A stretch of DNA of 64,000 bases from an uncultured Kangiella sp. (GCA_947503345.1 CANNCW010000001.1:620001-684000), one strand, 5' to 3'. Numbered from the stretch's first letter, positions 26,195-38,039 are shown. Notes: generated by a model from the letters alone, not told the origin. Numbers and translations are program-made.

Positions 26195-27244
26195 ATGAAT
26201 AAATTACTAGTATCTGTAGTTGCTTCAGCAACACTACTTATGGGGACTATCGTAAATTCAGCGCAAGCAGCTGAATTACGCGCTGATCATCCTGATACCT
26301 ATGTGGTCAAAAAAGGTGATACCTTGTGGGATATTTCAGGACGCTTTTTACAAAAGCCTTGGCATTGGCCTGAAATTTGGCATGTTAATCCAGAAATTGC
26401 CAATCCACACCTAATCTATCCGGGCGATATTCTTAAATTAGTCTATATCGATGGTAAGCCTTACTTAGTCAAAGCGTCTAACGGCACCATTAAATTACGT
26501 CCTCAAGCTCGCGTATTATCTGAAGGCGATGCGATTGCGACTATTCCATTAGACATGATTCGCCCTTATTTAATTAATGACGCGGTTGTGGACCCATCCA
26601 CTTTTGATTCAGCTCCGTACGTTGTAGCGCATAATGAAGATCACATTATTGGTGGAGCACTTGATGACCGTATTTACGTACGAAACCTAAATACAGAACG
26701 TGGTGCAGCTTATGGCGTTTACCGTAAAGGGCAAGTATATAAAAGCCCAGGTTCTGAAGAAATATTAGGGGTAGAAGCTCGTTATCTTGCTAATGGCCAT
26801 GTGATGCGCACTGGCGATCCAGCTACGATGGATATAAAGAAGTCGCAATTGGAGATCTTAGAGGGTGATGCAGTTCTTCCTCGGAACGAAGATCCAATGG
26901 CGCCAATATTTGCGCCAAGAGCTCCTACCTTTGATGTACAAGCAAATCTTATCTCTGTTTATGGTGGTGTTAGTCAAATCGGTCAATACAACATCGTAGT
27001 CTTAGATAAAGGCGCTCGCGATGGCGTAGAAGCTGGTCACGTATTATCCATCTATCAAAAAGGTCGTGTGGTTGAAGATCGCATTGCTAAAGAGCGAGGA
27101 GATGAAGTGACTACCGTTACTTTACCTGAAGAAAGAGCAGGCGAGTTAATGGTCTTCCGTACCTTTGATAAAGTTAGTTTAGGTTTAGTTATGACGGCAA
27201 CTCGCCCAATCCATATTTTGGATATAGCAAAAAACCCCTACTAA
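26195..27244 (+). CDS. LysM peptidoglycan-binding protein
   Basis: A 349-residue exported protein. The signal peptide ends near A-Q-A-A (residues 1-26). A LysM domain follows at about 33-85 (Y-V-V-K-K-G-D-T-L-W-D-I-S, then W-P-E-I-W-H-V-N-P-E-I-A-N-P-H-L-I-Y-P-G-D). The C-terminal region is shared by the gammaproteobacterial LysM proteins encoded next to dprA. It probably binds the cell wall in the periplasm; the exact role is not known. A strong AAAAGGAAAG site precedes ATG 26195. Confidence 0.9.
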   Translation: MNKLLVSVVASATLLMGTIVNSAQAAELRADHPDTYVVKKGDTLWDISGRFLQKPWHWPEIWHVNPEIANPHLIYPGDILKLVYIDGKPYLVKASNGTIKLRPQARVLSEGDAIATIPLDMIRPYLINDAVVDPSTFDSAPYVVAHNEDHIIGGALDDRIYVRNLNTERGAAYGVYRKGQVYKSPGSEEILGVEARYLANGHVMRTGDPATMDIKKSQLEILEGDAVLPRNEDPMAPIFAPRAPTFDVQANLISVYGGVSQIGQYNIVVLDKGARDGVEAGHVLSIYQKGRVVEDRIAKERGDEVTTVTLPEERAGELMVFRTFDKVSLGLVMTATRPIHILDIAKNPY

Positions 27245-27278
27245 TTGCAGAGATTACTTACACTGTAATCTACGAAAT

Positions 27279-27304
27279 AACGGAGCCATTAGGCTCCGTT
27301 TTTG
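27279..27304 (+). terminator. Rho-independent terminator after the LysM gene
   Basis: AACGGAGCC/GGCTCCGTT with a short ATTA loop followed by T5, about 35 bases after the LysM stop and before dprA. Confidence 0.88.
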
Positions 27305-27340
27305 TATAATAAACATATCCATTATTAGTATTTATATCCC

Positions 27341-28444
27341 GTGACGCAAAATTCAGACTCCAAATATTGGCTCGCATTATCGCAACTTAGTATTAGCGGA
27401 AATAAGCTACTACAGTTTTTTGATCATCATGATTCTATTGAGCGATTATTTGGATTAAGCGAAACTCAGTTACAAAGCTATGGCTTTAGACAAGGGCTTG
27501 CCCATAAGCTAGAAAAAACCAACTGGGACAAAGTAGAACAAGATCAAGACTGGTTTGATCAAGATAATAAACATTTAATCCCTATCACCTCAAATGATTA
27601 TCCTAGCCTGTTAAAAGAAACTTCCGGCGCTCCAGCTTTTCTATTTTGTTTTGGCAATAAAGCTTTACTAAACCAACACCAAATTGCCATTGTCGGTAGT
27701 CGAAATCCTTCTCCACAAGGTAAAACCAATGCACAGCAGTTCGCTAGTTCTCTAGCTAAGGCTGGCGCGGTAATTACTAGCGGTATGGCGTTAGGCGTTG
27801 ATGGTTTTGCGCATCAAGCGGTTGTTGATGCAAAACTAGCAACCATAGCGGTTACTGGTACAGGACTTGATAGGGTCTACCCAGCAAAACACAAAGCATT
27901 AGCAGAGCAAATCGTTGAAACAGGAGCATTGGTGAGTGATTTTGCGCTTGGAACGGGAGTTCGCTCAACTAATTTCCCTGCTCGAAATAGGATTATTACC
28001 GGCATGAGCTTAGGCACTTTAGTGGTAGAAGCGGCTATTAAGAGTGGCTCATTAATCAGTGCTCGCCTCGCTACTGAGCAAGGTCGCGAAGTTTTTGCCA
28101 TTCCAGGTTCTATTCATAATCCATTAGCCAAAGGTTGTCATCGTTTAATTAAACAAGGCGCGAAACTAGTCGAAACTGCCGAAGAAATTATTGAAGAATT
28201 GCAAGCGCTAGCCCTCTGGCAACTTGAAGCGCAACAAACTAATGCGCAAACCCCAGCTTCTTCAGAGTTTGAACTCGACAGCGATTACCAAGCTCTGCTG
28301 GCACAAATTGACTATGACACCACCAGTATCGAACAAATTATTCAGCGCTCTGGGCTTGAAATAGAAGTAGTCAGCCACATGTTATTGCTGTTAGAATTGA
28401 ATAATCACATTGCGAGCGTTGCAGGCGGCTATTTACGCAAATAA
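27341..28444 (+). CDS. dprA: DNA-processing protein DprA
   Basis: Binds incoming single-stranded DNA and loads RecA during natural transformation. The Rossmann-like core has I-A-I-V-G-S-R-N-P-S, T-S-G-M-A-L-G-V-D-G-F-A-H, R-V-Y-P-A-K-H and P-A-R-N-R-I-I-T-G-M-S. An N-terminal SAM-like part (about 1-70) and a C-terminal winged-helix tail (about 300-367) complete the 367 residues. It starts at GTG with no strong ribosome site. Presence alone does not prove competence. Confidence 0.95.
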   Translation: MTQNSDSKYWLALSQLSISGNKLLQFFDHHDSIERLFGLSETQLQSYGFRQGLAHKLEKTNWDKVEQDQDWFDQDNKHLIPITSNDYPSLLKETSGAPAFLFCFGNKALLNQHQIAIVGSRNPSPQGKTNAQQFASSLAKAGAVITSGMALGVDGFAHQAVVDAKLATIAVTGTGLDRVYPAKHKALAEQIVETGALVSDFALGTGVRSTNFPARNRIITGMSLGTLVVEAAIKSGSLISARLATEQGREVFAIPGSIHNPLAKGCHRLIKQGAKLVETAEEIIEELQALALWQLEAQQTNAQTPASSEFELDSDYQALLAQIDYDTTSIEQIIQRSGLEIEVVSHMLLLLELNNHIASVAGGYLRK

Positions 28445-28513
28445 CGCCCATAAACTGGCTAGCAAGGTGATAAATCTAGCTTATTGTTATTCTTAACAAC
28501 CAAAGAGAGCTGA

Positions 28514-28993
28514 ATGAAAGAAGACGTACTCGACGTACTACTTTATATCTTTGAAAACTTTCAAGACGAAGAAAGCAATCACATTTTCGCTAATGATAAC
28601 CTCGTTGAAGCCCTAGAAGACGTTGGATTTTCCGACGGCGAAATTAAAGGCGCTATCGACTGGTTAGATGGCTTGGTGGTAGCTACGTCTGATAATTTCA
28701 AGCCCAAGACAACGACTCAAGGCGCATTACGCGTATTTTCACCTAGCGAGCAGATCCAACTCTCCACTCGCGCTCAAGGCGCTATTATGTTCTTTGAGCA
28801 AATTGGAGCTCTGGATATGCATGCCCGTGAAATGGTGATCGACCGTATGTTAGCCCTTGGCCCACAAGACGATGAAGAAATCGAATTGGAGCGCCTTCGC
28901 TGGGTAGTGATGATGGTATTGTTTAATATGCCTAATCGCGACGCAGAATTTGCTTGGGTTGAAAACTTAGATATGGGGTTAGCGGCACACTAA
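28514..28993 (+). CDS. smg: Smg/DUF494 family protein
   Basis: A 159-residue acidic cytosolic protein of the Smg family (starts M-K-E-D-V-L-D-V-L-L-Y-I-F-E-N-F; ends with the conserved segment R-W-V-V-M-M-V-L-F-N-M-P). Almost always encoded beside dprA in gammaproteobacteria; its biochemical role is not established. It starts 69 bases after dprA with a GAGAG site. The topA gene that often follows is absent here. Confidence 0.93.
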   Translation: MKEDVLDVLLYIFENFQDEESNHIFANDNLVEALEDVGFSDGEIKGAIDWLDGLVVATSDNFKPKTTTQGALRVFSPSEQIQLSTRAQGAIMFFEQIGALDMHAREMVIDRMLALGPQDDEEIELERLRWVVMMVLFNMPNRDAEFAWVENLDMGLAAH

Positions 28994-29095
28994 TTTGCAC
29001 TAACCTATTAAACTTGGCGACTAGCCATGACTGTCTATACAAACTTGCTGACGGCCAGTAAGATACTTTTCACACTCTATCTTCCGTAACACTTT

Positions 29096-29704
29096 ATGCT
29101 ATTCAAAGGTTTTCTTTTAGGATTGGCCTTATCCGCTCCGATTGGGGTTATCGGCATTTGGTGTATTCAACGCTCTATTCAATACGGTTTCCGCTATGGC
29201 TTAACCACCGGTCTTGGGGCAACTTTGGCCGATTTATGTTTTGCAATGTTGGCGGCAATTGGTTTTACCAAAATTATCGAGCCTTGGTTGCAAGATAACC
29301 CCTGGCCTACCATTATAGGTGCTACCTTAATTATCTACATGGGTGTACAAACACTTTTAAATGCCAAACCAAACTCAGCAGTTTCGTCTAATAAAGCGCC
29401 AACTTTACTCAAGTCTTTCCTGAGTCCATTTTTATTGATAATGACGCATCCAGCTGCAATCTTTATTTTTTTAGGTGTTTTTAATGCTGTGGGAATTGGG
29501 CTTGATGACTCTACCGCTTGGCTTTCGATTGGACAGCTACTATTAGGGATCTTTGTAGGCGCTTTATGCTGGTGGTCATTTTTATCTGGCCTATCGGTAT
29601 TTCTGGGGAAAAAGATGACACCTAAGATACTAACTAGGTTTAATTATATCTCAGGTGTCATTGTTATTGTCTTAGGACTTTTGCTAGCGATTTCTATTTT
29701 CTAA
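29096..29704 (+). CDS. LysE family amino-acid exporter
   Basis: A 202-residue inner-membrane protein with six predicted spans. The N-terminal LysE/RhtB signature reads G-L-A-L-S-A-P-I-G-V-I-G-I-W-C-I-Q-R-S, then G-L-T-T-G-L-G-A-T-L-A-D. Such proteins export amino acids or related small molecules; the substrate is not evident. No clear ribosome site precedes ATG 29096. The stop overlaps the stop of the convergent gene by a few bases. Confidence 0.85.
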   Translation: MLFKGFLLGLALSAPIGVIGIWCIQRSIQYGFRYGLTTGLGATLADLCFAMLAAIGFTKIIEPWLQDNPWPTIIGATLIIYMGVQTLLNAKPNSAVSSNKAPTLLKSFLSPFLLIMTHPAAIFIFLGVFNAVGIGLDDSTAWLSIGQLLLGIFVGALCWWSFLSGLSVFLGKKMTPKILTRFNYISGVIVIVLGLLLAISIF

Positions 29705-30159
29705 TCTCTTGAAGCTAGGCTTAGTATCATTTGTAAACTGGCCTTCAAATCCTCAAGGTTTTTACCCGAAGGAACAGCTTTTTTAGCACATTCATTTAGT
29801 GCCACTGCATGATCGCTAAACAACCTCGGTTGCGGATACCGACTCTGGTAGGCTTTACTTAATTGCGCTTTATAAGCATCCACTTGCTTTTGCATAGCGT
29901 CAGCTTTTGCTTTGTCATTACCATTAAATTGAAGTAATCCAGGTGTCACGATTTCTTGTTGTATATAATTATCATAAGCCTTTATTCCCTTTAGCACTGT
30001 TGAAACTTCTTCAACGGTATATTGCTCTGGCTTTGGTTCTAACTTTTGCTCGATAAAATTAATTAACGCCTGACAGGCCTGCATCTCATTAACAGATGGC
30101 TTAGCTGGTGCACTCATAGATAATATTCCAAGCGCTAATACCATAATTGCTCTTTGCAT
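29701..30159 (-). CDS. Secreted small protein of unknown function
   Basis: About 152 residues beginning with a signal peptide (M-Q-R-A-I-M-V-L-A-L-G-I-L-S-M-S-A-P-A). The mature part is helical and charged, with two cysteines (C-Q-A-L and N-E-C-A-K) that may form a disulfide. I start at ATG 30159, which has an AAAGGAATTAAA site; the frame extends upstream to 30204 but that extension precedes the signal sequence. Not recognised. It converges on the LysE-type gene with overlapping stops. Confidence 0.7.
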   Translation of the reverse strand: MQRAIMVLALGILSMSAPAKPSVNEMQACQALINFIEQKLEPKPEQYTVEEVSTVLKGIKAYDNYIQQEIVTPGLLQFNGNDKAKADAMQKQVDAYKAQLSKAYQSRYPQPRLFSDHAVALNECAKKAVPSGKNLEDLKASLQMILSLASRD

Positions 30160-30293
30160 TTTAATTCCTTTATTGATTCTGAAATAACCGCATAACCCTA
30201 ACACAATTATTTATTCGGTCACTACCTTTTAGCCCTTAAAATCGGTAATATCTAATTACTATTTACTTTAAATGTATAACACAAGAAATTCTC

Positions 30294-32808
<2,515 letters not shown>

Positions 32809-32868
32809 TCTTTAGTTTCTTATCCAAATGTAAAATAGATGCCTTGAAATGTAAAATTGTATAAAAAA

Positions 32869-32898
32869 CTGACACAGCACACAAAAATGAGGTACAAT
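32869..32898 (+). promoter_or_regulatory. Probable sigma-70 promoter for the TonB-C-like gene
   Basis: CTGACA (32869-32874) and TACAAT (32893-32898) are separated by 18 bases, about 30 bases upstream of the next start codon. Confidence 0.5.
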
Positions 32899-32929
32899 TC
32901 ACATAATTTCTAAAAACAGACCTAGATTA

Positions 32930-33232
32930 ATGCCCAAACTTACTCTATTAGCACTTATATTTATCGCATTTTTTGCGACAACTGCTAGTGCGAAAGATAA
33001 AGCTGTGGCTAATCAATACCCTGTGATATTAGAAATTAATGCCTTTGGTAAAGTTGAAAAAGTAATTATGCAACCTTCAACGCCTAAATCTATCCGTGAA
33101 AAGGCACTTAAAGTCTTCATTGGCCGTGAAGTAGCTGTTAAGCGAAAGGGTGGATTACCCGTATCTTATAAGCAAAAATTCACTATCAGCACTAAACATC
33201 TCATCGACGCCTCACAAGTTAGCCAGCGCTAA
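32930..33232 (+). CDS. Small secreted protein resembling the TonB C-terminal domain
   Basis: A 100-residue protein with a signal peptide (residues 1-21, cleaved near A-S-A-K). The mature part resembles a lone TonB-C/energy-transducer domain: L-E-I-N-A-F-G-K-V-E-K-V, then A-L-K-V-F, then G-L-P-V-S-Y-K-Q-K-F-T-I. It has no TonB anchor or proline-rich linker, so it should be free in the periplasm. The family call is by pattern and is moderate; function is unknown. Confidence 0.6.
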   Translation: MPKLTLLALIFIAFFATTASAKDKAVANQYPVILEINAFGKVEKVIMQPSTPKSIREKALKVFIGREVAVKRKGGLPVSYKQKFTISTKHLIDASQVSQR

Positions 33233-33302
33233 ACCAATTCCACTAGCATTCATTCAAGCTTCTCGCTAAGCTAAAGATCTGTTTAAAATCTGGAAATTTT
33301 AT

Positions 33303-34016
33303 ATGTCTTTACATAAGTTATTATTAGTTGTTCTTTTTGCATTATTGCTCAATAGTTGCAAAACCGCAGATGTGGTCAGAGTGCTTGATACCTTAAATCA
33401 ATCTCAAGGGTTATCTCAAGAAACCGTTTCCGCTGGTCTAAAACAAGCTTTACAAGTCGGTACTGAAAATACTGTTTTTAGAACTAATCAAAATGGCGGT
33501 TTTAGCAACAACTCTCTGATAAAAATTCTAGTACCAGAAAAACTGGATAAAGTGGCTTCTACAGTACGTAAAATTGGCCTTGGTTCCTATGTGGACAAAT
33601 TTGAACTGCAAATGAATCGAGCAGCGGAGTCTGCTGCTGGTGAAGCCAAAGCGGTGTTTTTTGATGCTATTAGTGGCATGAGCCTTCAAGATGCTTGGGG
33701 TATTTTACGAGGGGGTGAAAATGCTGCTACTAATTATTTCAAGCAACATACTACCCGCACTTTAACCAATCGTTTCAAGCCAATAATTCAAACTAATATG
33801 CAAAAAGTTGGCTTTTATAACGACTACAACAAACTATTGGATACATACAACGCGCTTCCTTTTACTGATAAGCAAGATCTATCCATTGAAACTTATGTTA
33901 CTGATAAAGCTCTTAGCGGTCTTTTCACACTGGTCGCAGAAGAAGAAGCTAAGATCCGCAAAGATCCAGTCGCAAGGACCACTGAATTATTGCGTAAAGT
34001 ATTTTCCCAGCAATAA
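33303..34016 (+). CDS. DUF4197 lipoprotein
   Basis: A 237-residue lipoprotein with the lipobox L-L-N-S-C (Cys19). The body matches the DUF4197 layout: G-L-K-Q-A-L-Q-V-G-T-E-N near residue 45, then I-L-V-P-E-K-L, then M-N-R-A-A-E-S-A-A and Y-V-T-D-K-A-L-S-G-L-F near the end. Function not established in the literature I know. It has its own leader and lies upstream of a hydrolase gene with a hairpin between them. Confidence 0.85.
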   Translation: MSLHKLLLVVLFALLLNSCKTADVVRVLDTLNQSQGLSQETVSAGLKQALQVGTENTVFRTNQNGGFSNNSLIKILVPEKLDKVASTVRKIGLGSYVDKFELQMNRAAESAAGEAKAVFFDAISGMSLQDAWGILRGGENAATNYFKQHTTRTLTNRFKPIIQTNMQKVGFYNDYNKLLDTYNALPFTDKQDLSIETYVTDKALSGLFTLVAEEEAKIRKDPVARTTELLRKVFSQQ

Positions 34017-34066
34017 TGCAAACTCCTGGTCATACCATTGGCAATTTTTCCCTTCTTCATGAATAA

Positions 34067-34096
34067 TGGGCTTACCTTTATATATTCGTAAGCCCA
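34067..34096. terminator. Hairpin between the DUF4197 and hydrolase genes
   Basis: TGGGCTTAC (34067-34075) and GTAAGCCCA (34088-34096) form a perfect nine-base-pair stem with a 12-base loop. It lies 50 bases after the DUF4197 stop but has no T-run after it, and it ends three bases before the start of the next gene. It could be a weak terminator or a translation-control hairpin. Confidence 0.5.
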
Positions 34097-34099
34097 CTG

Positions 34100-34987
34100 T
34101 TGGAATTAGACAAACTATCCATTAAAGAAATAAAATTTACCGCTTCTGACGGCTTCGTCTTACAGGGTAAACTTTACTCTAATGTTAAAACCGATCGTTA
34201 TTTATTAATTGGTTCTGCTTTTGGAGTTCCGAACAGTTATTATCGCCATTTTGCTCAATTTTTGGCTCTGCAGGGTATTAATGTTCTGAGCTTTGACTAT
34301 CGAGGAATAGAAAGCTCGCAACAGGGCGTGGTTACTATTCAAAATATGCGTCTCAATGATTGGGCAGAAAAGGATCTCGAAGCGGCTGTTAAGTTCCTTT
34401 CCCAAAAAGAAGAAGCAAAACACATTTATTACTTAGGCCATAGTTTTGGTGGTCAAGTTGTAGGTCTTATCCCCTCTTCTAAACAATTCAAAAAGATCAT
34501 CTTGACTGCTACTGGTATCGGTCATTGGAGTTTATGGCCTGGCTTATACAAAGTTGGTATGTTTCTAGTTTGGAAATTACTATTCCCTATTGCAATGTTT
34601 TTCCGAAGAAAACCGTTATTTAACTCCTATTTGTTAGGCAAAGTTCCCATTCCCAGAAACCTAGTAAATGATTGGTTAAATTGGGCTAGATCGGAAAAGT
34701 ATCTTTTTACTCCAACTCACGGCTTAGATCTTAGTGGTTACGCTGAAATTCGGCAGCCACTATTGCCGGTAAGTATCACTGATGATAGGTATGCTCCCAT
34801 TAAGGCTTTCCAAGCTTTATTAAAAGAGTATCCTAATGCTGAATTTGCACAAGCTTTAAGAATAAACCCTAAGTCCATTGGTTTAAACCAGATCGGTCAT
34901 TTTGGCCTTTTTAAGAAAAAGCAGGAAATTGAACAAGCTTTATGGCAACCTATGTTTAATTTCTTAAATGGAAAATCTGATGAGTAA
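34100..34987 (+). CDS. Serine alpha/beta hydrolase, cytosolic
   Basis: A 295-residue alpha/beta hydrolase. The nucleophile elbow G-H-S-F-G-G is near residue 114, with F-D-Y-R-G-I-E-S-S upstream and I-G-H-F-G-L-F supplying the probable catalytic histidine near residue 270. There is no signal peptide. The start is uncertain: the frame opens at TTG 34100 (or CTG 34097) with no ribosome site and a hairpin just upstream, yet the fold begins within 15 residues and no ATG is close. The substrate is unknown. The gene overlaps the following thioesterase by 8 bases. Confidence 0.8.
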   Translation: MELDKLSIKEIKFTASDGFVLQGKLYSNVKTDRYLLIGSAFGVPNSYYRHFAQFLALQGINVLSFDYRGIESSQQGVVTIQNMRLNDWAEKDLEAAVKFLSQKEEAKHIYYLGHSFGGQVVGLIPSSKQFKKIILTATGIGHWSLWPGLYKVGMFLVWKLLFPIAMFFRRKPLFNSYLLGKVPIPRNLVNDWLNWARSEKYLFTPTHGLDLSGYAEIRQPLLPVSITDDRYAPIKAFQALLKEYPNAEFAQALRINPKSIGLNQIGHFGLFKKKQEIEQALWQPMFNFLNGKSDE

Positions 34988-35489
34988 TAGAAACGCTAAA
35001 AAAGCCGAAGCAATTGAAACTTGGAATTTTGTATTTCCTAATCAAAGCAATCCTTATGGCAATATGTTTGGTGGCGAGTTGCTTGCTATTATGGACTCTA
35101 CTGCAGCTATGGCAGCCATCCGTTATTCAGGTAAAACAGTTTCCACAGCATCATCAGAAAGAGTTATTTTTAAGCACCCGATATTTGTTGGCGATAGAAT
35201 TAAAACAGTTGCTAAAGTAGTTTTGGTAGGTAGAACATCAATGATGGTAAGAACCGATGTTTTTGTTGATAAAGGCGAATCTGGCGATGACCGCGAAAAA
35301 GATATATTAAGCACTACCGCGCATTTTACCTTAGTAGCCTTTGATGAAGACCGAAAGCCTTCAGAGGTTCCAGAGTTAATTATTGAAACCGAAACTGAAC
35401 ACAAGCATCACGAATTAGCTGAGCAAATAAAAAACCACGTGAAAAGACGCGAAGAGCGAATTAAGCACGTGGTTGAGAAGTGGAGTTAA
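34980..35489 (+). CDS. Acyl-CoA thioesterase, hotdog fold
   Basis: A YciA/BFIT-type hotdog thioesterase of about 169 residues. The pattern N-P-Y-G-N-M-F-G-G-E-L-L-A-I-M-D is the catalytic helix region, followed by F-K-H-P-I-F-V-G-D-R-I. These enzymes hydrolyse acyl-CoA to free acid and CoA. The C-terminal 25 residues are highly charged (H-H-E-L-A-E-Q, then K-R-R-E-E-R-I-K). I start at ATG 34980, which overlaps the hydrolase stop; an in-frame ATG lies 12 bases earlier. The stop overlaps the convergent YceI gene by four bases. Confidence 0.87.
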   Translation: MSNRNAKKAEAIETWNFVFPNQSNPYGNMFGGELLAIMDSTAAMAAIRYSGKTVSTASSERVIFKHPIFVGDRIKTVAKVVLVGRTSMMVRTDVFVDKGESGDDREKDILSTTAHFTLVAFDEDRKPSEVPELIIETETEHKHHELAEQIKNHVKRREERIKHVVEKWS

Positions 35490-36124
35490 TTTTTTAGAAA
35501 CTCTCCATTTACCTCAATCTTAATTTGATCTCCTACGAAGCCCATGTAATCTTCAATTCTAAATTCTGATCTCTTTAATTGACCTGTAACATGAAAGCCA
35601 ATTGTGTAGTTTCCCGTTAGAAAATTACTGGCTCCCCCATTAAAAGTTAACTTTAAGTCAATCGGCTTTGTGACGTCCTTTATTGTTAAATTACCAACTA
35701 TCAAAAACTGCATCTTAGATACTTGCTTTATAGTTGTTGACACAAAGTAGGCTTGTGGGTATTCGCTAGAGTTAAACCAGTTTGCTTCCCTTAATGTCTC
35801 TTCAAAATCTGAGTTATTCACATCAATTGAGCTGGTATCAATAATTGCCTCTAGCTGCATAGAGTTTAGATCTTCAGGCTCAAAATTCAAACTCGCTTCA
35901 AATCGATTAAATCGCCCAACATAATCAGACAACCCTAAATGATTAACTTTAAATATTAAACTAGAATGCTTAGGATCAAGTGTATATTCCCCTTTTTTAA
36001 GTTGAATTAGCTCTTTTGAAACAGATGGTACAAAAATGCCTGCGCAAGAAGTCACAATAAAAAAGCTCGCGATACTTATTATCAGTCTAGTCCATTTATA
36101 ATCTTGAAGCATCGCTAAAGTCAT
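35486..36124 (-). CDS. YceI-family lipoprotein
   Basis: A 212-residue envelope protein of the YceI lipocalin-like family. An N-terminal signal ends in a lipobox (V-T-S-C-A-G). The barrel has L-D-P-K-H-S-S-L-I-F-K-V-N-H-L-G, Y-V-G-R-F-N-R-F and a late L-K-R-S-E-F-R-I-E-D-Y. YceI proteins bind isoprenoid or other lipid-like ligands in the periplasm. ATG 36112 is a possible alternative start. It lies 13 bases downstream of rhlB on the same strand. Confidence 0.87.
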   Translation of the reverse strand: MTLAMLQDYKWTRLIISIASFFIVTSCAGIFVPSVSKELIQLKKGEYTLDPKHSSLIFKVNHLGLSDYVGRFNRFEASLNFEPEDLNSMQLEAIIDTSSIDVNNSDFEETLREANWFNSSEYPQAYFVSTTIKQVSKMQFLIVGNLTIKDVTKPIDLKLTFNGGASNFLTGNYTIGFHVTGQLKRSEFRIEDYMGFVGDQIKIEVNGEFLKN

Positions 36125-36137
36125 CTAATATTATTTA

Positions 36138-37388
36138 TTAATTTTGTTGCCTTGGTTTTCCAGATCTTCTTTGTGAGGGATGCCTACGCTTTTGCTGTAA
36201 CTTTACTGAAGGCTTTAATTCCATCATATACTCAGCTTTAATATCCAATTTCGGCAACTCGTGACCTATATACTTTTCTATCGCGGTCAGGTTCATGGCA
36301 AAGTCTTCACCAGCAAAACTTACCGCATCACCTTCGGCACCCGCACGAGCAGTTCGGCCAATACGGTGAACGTAATCTTCTGGATCATCGGGCAAGTGGA
36401 AATTAAAAACGTGTGATACGCCATCGATATGCAACCCACGAGCGGCAACATCAGTACACACTAATACATTCACTTTATTTGCTTCTAATTCGCCCAATAA
36501 ACGTAGACGCTTCTTTTGGTGTACATCACCGGTCAACATTTCTGCCGCAATATCATTACCTTTTAAACAAGCCCATACCTGCTCAGCAGCGCGTTTAGTA
36601 TTGGTAAACACAATCGAGCGCTCTGGCTGTAAGCGCTTCATCAAACCTACTAACAATGGCAAAGCTTCTTCACGGCCTGGATAGAATAAAGCTTCACGAA
36701 TTTTTTTCGCGGTCACTTGGGTAGCTTGCACTTGGACATGTTGCGGGTTGTGCATATGCTCATAAGCCAACTCTTGCACTCGATGCGAAAGAGTCGCAGA
36801 GAATAATAAATTTAAACGATCATTAGCTGGCGGCATACGGCGGAATAAATAACGAATGTCTTTAATAAAACCTAAATCAAACATTCTATCGGCTTCATCT
36901 AGCACCACTGAATCAATCGCTTCCAAACCAAAAGCATGCTGTTTGTAATAATCGATCATGCGCCCTGTTGTACCGATTAAGATATCTACATTTTCTAATG
37001 ATAAGCGTTGTTTTTCGTAATCTTCGCCCCCATATACTACTCGAATCTTGAGATCAGTGTGCTTGCTAAGTTGCTTAGCATCGTTAGCAATCTGAACCGC
37101 AAGTTCACGAGTTGGAGCCATAATTAATGATCTTGGCTCATTCGGGCGACGACCTTCGATTTCAGGCAAAGTGAGCATATCGTTCATAATGCCCAAAAGA
37201 AAAGCAATGGTTTTTCCAGTACCGGTTTGTCCTTGGCCCGCCACATTTTGGCCTTTTAATAACAGTGGCAAAGTTTTCGCCTGAATCGGCGTACAGCGTT
37301 CAAATCCTAGATCTTGAACCGCTTTTAACAGTTTTGGATGTAAACCCAGCTCTGCGAATGTAACATTTGATAGGTGCGAAGTGTCCAT
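36138..37388 (-). CDS. rhlB: ATP-dependent RNA helicase RhlB
   Basis: A DEAD-box helicase that unwinds RNA for RNase E in the degradosome. It shows the Q motif (C-T-P-I-Q), Walker [25 protein letters not shown], and [10 protein letters not shown]. The segment [17 protein letters not shown] matches RhlB rather than other DEAD proteins. Its position, divergent from trxA with rho beyond, is the classic rhlB-trxA-rho neighbourhood. The C-terminus is basic (K-R-R-H-P-S-Q-R-R). Confidence 0.95.
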   Translation of the reverse strand: MDTSHLSNVTFAELGLHPKLLKAVQDLGFERCTPIQAKTLPLLLKGQNVAGQGQTGTGKTIAFLLGIMNDMLTLPEIEGRRPNEPRSLIMAPTRELAVQIANDAKQLSKHTDLKIRVVYGGEDYEKQRLSLENVDILIGTTGRMIDYYKQHAFGLEAIDSVVLDEADRMFDLGFIKDIRYLFRRMPPANDRLNLLFSATLSHRVQELAYEHMHNPQHVQVQATQVTAKKIREALFYPGREEALPLLVGLMKRLQPERSIVFTNTKRAAEQVWACLKGNDIAAEMLTGDVHQKKRLRLLGELEANKVNVLVCTDVAARGLHIDGVSHVFNFHLPDDPEDYVHRIGRTARAGAEGDAVSFAGEDFAMNLTAIEKYIGHELPKLDIKAEYMMELKPSVKLQQKRRHPSQRRSGKPRQQN

Positions 37389-37498
37389 ATACTAAATTTT
37401 TACCATGAGCGCTTGCAAAATAGCGCTTGTTTGTTTCAAATAGTGCCATTGTGAGCATCTAATGGCTTGAGCGCAAGCGATAGCAGGAGAATATTTTA

Positions 37499-37825
37499 AT
37501 GAGTGACAAAATTGTTTATTTAAGTGACGCAACTTTCGACGCCGAAGTTCTTAACGCTGAAGGTCCAGTATTGGTTGATTATTGGGCAGAATGGTGCGGT
37601 CCTTGTAAGATGATTGGCCCAATCCTTGACGAACTAGCTGAAGAATACGAAGGCAAAGTTAAGATTGCTAAGTTAAACATCGATGAAAATAACGAAACAC
37701 CACCTAAGTTTGGTATTCGTGGCATCCCAACTTTGATGTTATTCAAAGGTGGCCAAGTTGAAGCGACTAAAGTTGGCGCTTTATCAAAATCTCAATTAAT
37801 GGCGTTTATTGATTCAAACCTTTAA
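37499..37825 (+). CDS. trxA: Thioredoxin
   Basis: A cytosolic dithiol reductant. The active site W-C-G-P-C-K is at Cys33/Cys36, the cis-proline loop is G-I-P-T-L and the end is normal. 108 residues. It is divergent from rhlB with rho downstream, as in E. coli. An AGGAG site precedes the ATG, and a strong terminator follows. Confidence 0.98.
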   Translation: MSDKIVYLSDATFDAEVLNAEGPVLVDYWAEWCGPCKMIGPILDELAEEYEGKVKIAKLNIDENNETPPKFGIRGIPTLMLFKGGQVEATKVGALSKSQLMAFIDSNL

Positions 37826-37847
37826 GACACCTTTCGTTTTGAATTAC

Positions 37848-37871
37848 AAAAGAGGCTTTTGCCTCTTTTTT
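37848..37871 (+). terminator. Rho-independent terminator after trxA
   Basis: AAAAGAGGC/GCCTCTTTT with a T4 loop and a following T-run. Confidence 0.9.
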
Positions 37872-37886
37872 TAATATTATAATAAT

Positions 37887-38039
37887 ATGTACGAACTAGT
37901 CTCAATCATTGGAAACTTTATAGCTAAGCACCTTCTTCCCAAAGATTGTGTAGATGGAGATAGCGATATGGCTGGTGCGTTAGGACTAGCTTCAATGGTG
38001 TTAATCTTTGTGATTTTTATAGTCCTAATTCAAGACTAA
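37887..38039 (+). CDS. Candidate 50-residue single-span membrane protein
   Basis: ATG 37887 opens a 50-codon frame ending TAA at 38039, in the trxA-rho gap just after the trxA terminator. The N-terminal half is polar (M-Y-E-L-V-S-I-I-G-N-F, with an acidic D-G-D-S-D segment). The C-terminal half (about residues 27-48) is a strong hydrophobic helix with A-G-A-L-G-L-A and many Ile/Val/Phe. No ribosome site is visible; the upstream is AT-only. It could be a small membrane protein or a chance frame. Confidence 0.35.
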   Translation: MYELVSIIGNFIAKHLLPKDCVDGDSDMAGALGLASMVLIFVIFIVLIQD

